From Chromatiales bacterium (lineage in GTDB: Bacteria; Pseudomonadota; Gammaproteobacteria; CAMYNG01), in the NCBI GenBank assembly GCA_027021685.1, contig JALUTW010000334.1, forward strand, positions 1-8,342: a stretch of 8,342 nt of DNA, read 5' to 3'. The translations under genes were made by a program, and so were the position numbers. Below, piece by piece: positions 6,779-8,342 of the stretch. A model generated the notes under the pieces. The model was not told where the DNA came from, did not search any database, and was given only the letters and a program-made list of their open reading frames with translations. Within the stretch, counting starts at the first letter, position 1, and each line of letters begins with the position of its first letter.

Positions 6779-6807
6779 TTGTTGTCGAAGGCCGCTTATG
6801 GTATAAA
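6779..6807 (+). promoter_or_regulatory. Promoter of rpsB-tsf, extended -10 with GC-rich discriminator
   Basis: TTGTTG (6779-6784), a 17-bp spacer, then TATAAA (6802-6807) preceded by TGG, the extended -10 signature. The six or more bases after the -10 (GCGCGCGCG, 6808-6816) form a GC-only discriminator, a feature of promoters held down by ppGpp/DksA in enteric bacteria. The predicted start near 6814 gives a leader of about 145 nt, close to the long leader known for E. coli rpsB. Confidence 0.7.
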
Positions 6808-6826
6808 GCGCGCGCGAGTTTCGCAA
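6798..6826 (-). promoter_or_regulatory. Weak candidate promoter for map-glnD
   Basis: On the minus strand TTGCGA (6826-6821) lies 17 bp before TACCAT (6803-6798). Both are only partial matches to consensus. The -10 overlaps the plus-strand rpsB -10, so the two transcripts would compete for polymerase. Other hexamer choices, for example TATACC three bases upstream, are about as good. Confidence 0.25.
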
Positions 6827-6959
6827 TTGCAACTGCCGGTAAATCCGACGATTTCCGGCTTAATCCACACCCGCGCCGGCACATGTGCCCGGGTGCCCCG
6901 AAAAGGGGTCGGCACATGGGGCGACGGGGAGGCCCAACCCGATACAGGAGCACATTCAC
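6814..6959 (+). ncRNA. rpsB structured leader (t44-type RNA, likely S2 autoregulatory site)
   Basis: Two hairpins are visible. Hairpin I: GCCGG (6835-6839) pairs with CCGGC (6855-6859), extended past a bulged T6840 by AAAT/ATTT, loop CCGACG. Hairpin II: CATGTGCC (6882-6889) pairs perfectly with GGCACATG (6911-6918); above an asymmetric internal loop sits an inner stem of CCCC/GGGG (6896-6899/6905-6908), with a possible closing G-T wobble, capped by GAAAA. In E. coli and relatives the region between map and rpsB was first listed as t44 RNA and later recognised as the conserved rpsB 5' leader through which S2 represses rpsB-tsf. Position, length and strong structure fit that family. I could not run a covariance-model search, so membership is inferred. 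The leader ends in the rpsB ribosome binding site. Confidence 0.65.
6946..6950 (+). promoter_or_regulatory. Ribosome binding site of rpsB
   Basis: AGGAG, nine bases before ATG 6960. It decides the start: an in-frame GTG at 6885 would add 25 non-conserved residues and falls inside leader hairpin II. Confidence 0.88.
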
Positions 6960-7868
6960 ATGGCTGACGTATCCATGCGCCAGATGCTGGAGGCTGGCGT
7001 GCACTTCGGGCATCAGACCCGGTTCTGGAACCCCAGGATGGCCCCCTACATCTTCGGGGAACGCAATAAAATCCACATTATCAACCTGGAAAAGACCCTG
7101 CCCCTGTACCAGGAGGCGGTCAACTTCGTGGGCAGCCTGGCGGCCAGGCGCGGAGTCATCCTGTTCGTGGGCACCAAGCGTGCGGCCCAGGAGGTGATCG
7201 AGGAGGAGGCCCGGCGCTGCGGCATGCCCTATGTCAACCATCGCTGGCTGGGCGGCATGCTCACCAACTTCAAGACCGTGCGCCAGTCCATCAAGCGGCT
7301 CAAGGACCTGGAGGCCATGGCCGAGGACGGCACCTTCGAGCGCCTGGCCAAGAAGGAGGTGCTGCGCCTGCGCCGGGAGATGGCCAAGCTGGAGCGCAGC
7401 CTGGGCGGGATCAAGGACATGGAGCGCCTGCCCGACGCGCTGTTCGTCATCGACGTGGGCTACGAGAAGATCGCCGTGGCCGAGGCGCAGAAGCTGGGCA
7501 TCCCCGTGGTGGGTGTGGTGGACACCAACAACAGCCCGCTGGGGGTGGACTACGTGATTCCCGGCAACGACGACGCCATCCGGGCCATCCGCCTCTACAC
7601 CCAGGGCATCGCCGACGCCATCATCGAGGGGCGCGCCTCCACCGCCCACCTGACTGCCGGTGAGGCCGACGAATTCGTGGCCGTGGACGAGGAGCCGGCG
7701 GCGGAGAAGCCGGTGCGCAAGAAGAAGTCCAAGGCCACGGTGAAGAAGAAGGCCGCCAAGAAGGCGGCCAAGACCGAGGCCGAGGCCGAGACCGCCGAAG
7801 CGGCGCCGGCCGAGACCAGGGCCGAGTCGTCCGGGGCGGAGGGCGAGGCCGAGGCGGCCTCCGAGTAA
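6960..7868 (+). CDS. rpsB: 30S ribosomal protein S2 with long charged C-terminal tail
   Basis: S2 binds the 30S subunit between head and body late in assembly, is needed for S1 binding, and represses its own operon. The N-terminus MADVSMRQMLEAGVHFGHQTRFWNP aligns with E. coli S2, and the family motifs are present: INLEKTLPLY (41-50), NHRWLGGMLTN (93-103), PDALFVIDV (158-166), GIPVVGVVDTN (180-190), DYVIPGNDDAIRAI (197-210). The protein is 302 residues against 241 in E. coli; the core ends near residue 240. The extra 60 or so residues are two-part: a lysine/alanine-rich block (about 250-271, RKKKSK, VKKKAAKKAAK) that resembles histone H1-like tails, then a Glu/Ala-rich acidic block (about 273-302). 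The tail has no aromatic residue and is probably disordered. It stays in frame to a TAA stop, with codon use like the core, so it does not look like a frameshift product. Tsf follows 109 bp downstream. Confidence 0.98.
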   Translation: MADVSMRQMLEAGVHFGHQTRFWNPRMAPYIFGERNKIHIINLEKTLPLYQEAVNFVGSLAARRGVILFVGTKRAAQEVIEEEARRCGMPYVNHRWLGGMLTNFKTVRQSIKRLKDLEAMAEDGTFERLAKKEVLRLRREMAKLERSLGGIKDMERLPDALFVIDVGYEKIAVAEAQKLGIPVVGVVDTNNSPLGVDYVIPGNDDAIRAIRLYTQGIADAIIEGRASTAHLTAGEADEFVAVDEEPAAEKPVRKKKSKATVKKKAAKKAAKTEAEAETAEAAPAETRAESSGAEGEAEAASE

Positions 7869-7891
7869 CGCGGGCCGGTGCGCCCTCGATG

Positions 7892-7917
7892 GGAGGGGGC
7901 ACTGCCCCCTCCTTCTT
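7892..7917 (+). terminator. Terminator-like hairpin in the rpsB-tsf gap
   Basis: GGAGGGGGC (7892-7900) and GCCCCCTCC (7904-7912) form a perfect 9-bp stem with an ACT loop, followed directly by TTCTT. It lies 23 bases after the rpsB stop. The T-tract is short, so termination is probably partial, as expected for an attenuator that lowers tsf relative to rpsB; a partial terminator is known at this place in E. coli. Confidence 0.7.
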
Positions 7918-7924
7918 GGATTGT

Positions 7925-7946
7925 GGAACCGGACGTTTCCGGTTCC
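7925..7946 (+). repeat. Second perfect hairpin in the rpsB-tsf gap
   Basis: GGAACCGGA (7925-7933) and TCCGGTTCC (7938-7946) form a perfect 9-bp stem with a CGTT loop, 12 bases after the first hairpin. No T-tract follows directly (CCATCGTCGAATTTT). It may protect the 5' end of a processed tsf message, act as an RNase site, or present the tsf ribosome binding site, which begins 18 bases after it. Confidence 0.6.
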
Positions 7947-7964
7947 CATCGTCGAATTTTCTGC

Positions 7965-7968
7965 GAGG
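7965..7968 (+). promoter_or_regulatory. Ribosome binding site of tsf
   Basis: GAGG nine bases before ATG 7978, part of GCGAGGAC. It supports the chosen tsf start. Confidence 0.8.
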
Positions 7969-7977
7969 ACCAGACTC

Positions 7978-8342
7978 ATGGCAATCACTGCTTCGATGGT
8001 TAAGGAACTCCGCGAGCGTACCGGCGCCGGCATGATGGAATGCAAGAAGGCGCTGGTGGAGACCGACGGCGATCTCGAAGCCGCCGTGGAGCACCTGCGC
8101 AAGTCGGGCCAGGCCAAGGCCGACAAGAAGGCCGGCCGTACCGCGGCCGAGGGCCGCATCGTCATCCGCCAGGACGACCCGGGCCGAACGGCCGTGTTGC
8201 TGGAGGTCAACTGCGAAACCGATTTCGTGGCCAAGGACGAGAACTTCACCGCCTTCGCCGAGGCGGTGGCGGACCGCATCCTGAAGGACCGGCCGGCCGA
8301 CGTGGATGCCCTGCTGGCGCTGCCCATCGACGACAGCGGCAA
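7978..8342 (+). CDS. tsf: Elongation factor Ts, N-terminal part (cut by window edge)
   Basis: EF-Ts is the nucleotide exchange factor that releases GDP from EF-Tu during translation elongation. The 121 complete codons visible are somewhat under half of the usual 280-290 residues. Residues 1-55 form the UBA-like EF-Tu-binding domain with the signature LRERTGAGMMECKKAL (11-26); the core domain begins after it, with CETDFVAKDENF (79-90) holding D82 and F83, which correspond to the E. coli D80 and F81 that push into EF-Tu near the Mg site. The ATG at 7978 gives the standard N-terminus MAITASMVKELRE. It is the second gene of the rpsB-tsf operon, after a 109-bp gap with two hairpins. No defect is visible in the part present. 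Confidence 0.98.
   Translation, partial: MAITASMVKELRERTGAGMMECKKALVETDGDLEAAVEHLRKSGQAKADKKAGRTAAEGRIVIRQDDPGRTAVLLEVNCETDFVAKDENFTAFAEAVADRILKDRPADVDALLALPIDDSG

Noticed and set aside
6885..6959. Upstream in-frame GTG start for rpsB adding 25 residues
   Set aside because: The GTG lies in leader hairpin II, the added residues are not part of S2, and AGGAG at 6946-6950 with ATG 6960 gives the conserved N-terminus.
6883..7197. Possible upstream ORF from ATG 6883 in the rpsB leader
   Set aside because: It has no ribosome binding site, runs out of frame far into rpsB, and its product is not protein-like; the ATG is explained by the hairpin stem.
7701..7868. Frameshift or misassembly as the cause of the long S2 tail
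   Set aside because: The frame is continuous, codon use stays GC-rich at third positions, and a clear terminator-like hairpin follows the stop, so the tail looks real.
3255..8342. One minus-strand frame open from the right edge through the antisense of tsf and rpsB into glnD, which would give a giant fusion protein
   Set aside because: Only the part from 5936 down matches GlnD. The rest lies antisense to rpsB and tsf and across map in another frame; high GC content makes stop codons rare.
1..8342. CRISPR array, insertion sequence, prophage, tRNA or toxin-antitoxin genes
   Set aside because: I read both strands for direct repeats, transposase-like proteins and small paired genes and found none; the window is conserved core chromosome.

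Overview
The window is a GC-rich stretch of bacterial chromosome whose gene content and order point to a gammaproteobacterium. It carries the conserved rpsB-tsf / map-glnD pair and, next to it, the succinylase-branch lysine genes dapC, dapD and dapE, an arrangement also known from Pseudomonas. All six full or partial housekeeping proteins align by eye with their E. coli-type homologues and keep their catalytic residues. The GC-rich background fits an Ectothiorhodospiraceae-like or other high-GC gamma lineage, but no genus can be named from the sequence alone.

Layout, left to right. Minus strand, 2754 down to 1: dapC, dapD and dapE (dapE runs off the left edge). They encode three successive enzymes from tetrahydrodipicolinate to LL-diaminopimelate, the precursor of lysine and peptidoglycan. 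Plus strand, 2801-3181: a small VOC/glyoxalase-fold gene, divergent from dapC across only 46 bp and convergent with glnD. Minus strand, 6709 down to 3255: map (methionine aminopeptidase) and glnD (PII uridylyltransferase/uridylyl-removing enzyme), joined by a 4-base ATGA overlap. Plus strand, 6960 to the right edge: rpsB (ribosomal protein S2) and tsf (EF-Ts, partial), preceded by a strong-looking promoter and a structured leader.

The genes serve translation (S2, EF-Ts, Met excision), nitrogen sensing (GlnD), and lysine/cell-wall precursor synthesis (DapC/D/E). There is no mobile element, CRISPR array, tRNA or rRNA, and no gene-free stretch longer than 300 bases. I did not find an undescribed multi-gene system. 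The parts worth a second look are regulatory or small-scale: a two-part basic-then-acidic tail of about 60 residues on S2; a two-hairpin rpsB leader behind an extended -10 promoter with a GC-rich discriminator; two tandem perfect hairpins between rpsB and tsf; overlapping divergent -10 elements and a 9-bp inverted repeat that includes both start codons between dapC and the VOC gene, which may be leaderless; and the VOC gene itself interrupting an otherwise co-directional cluster.
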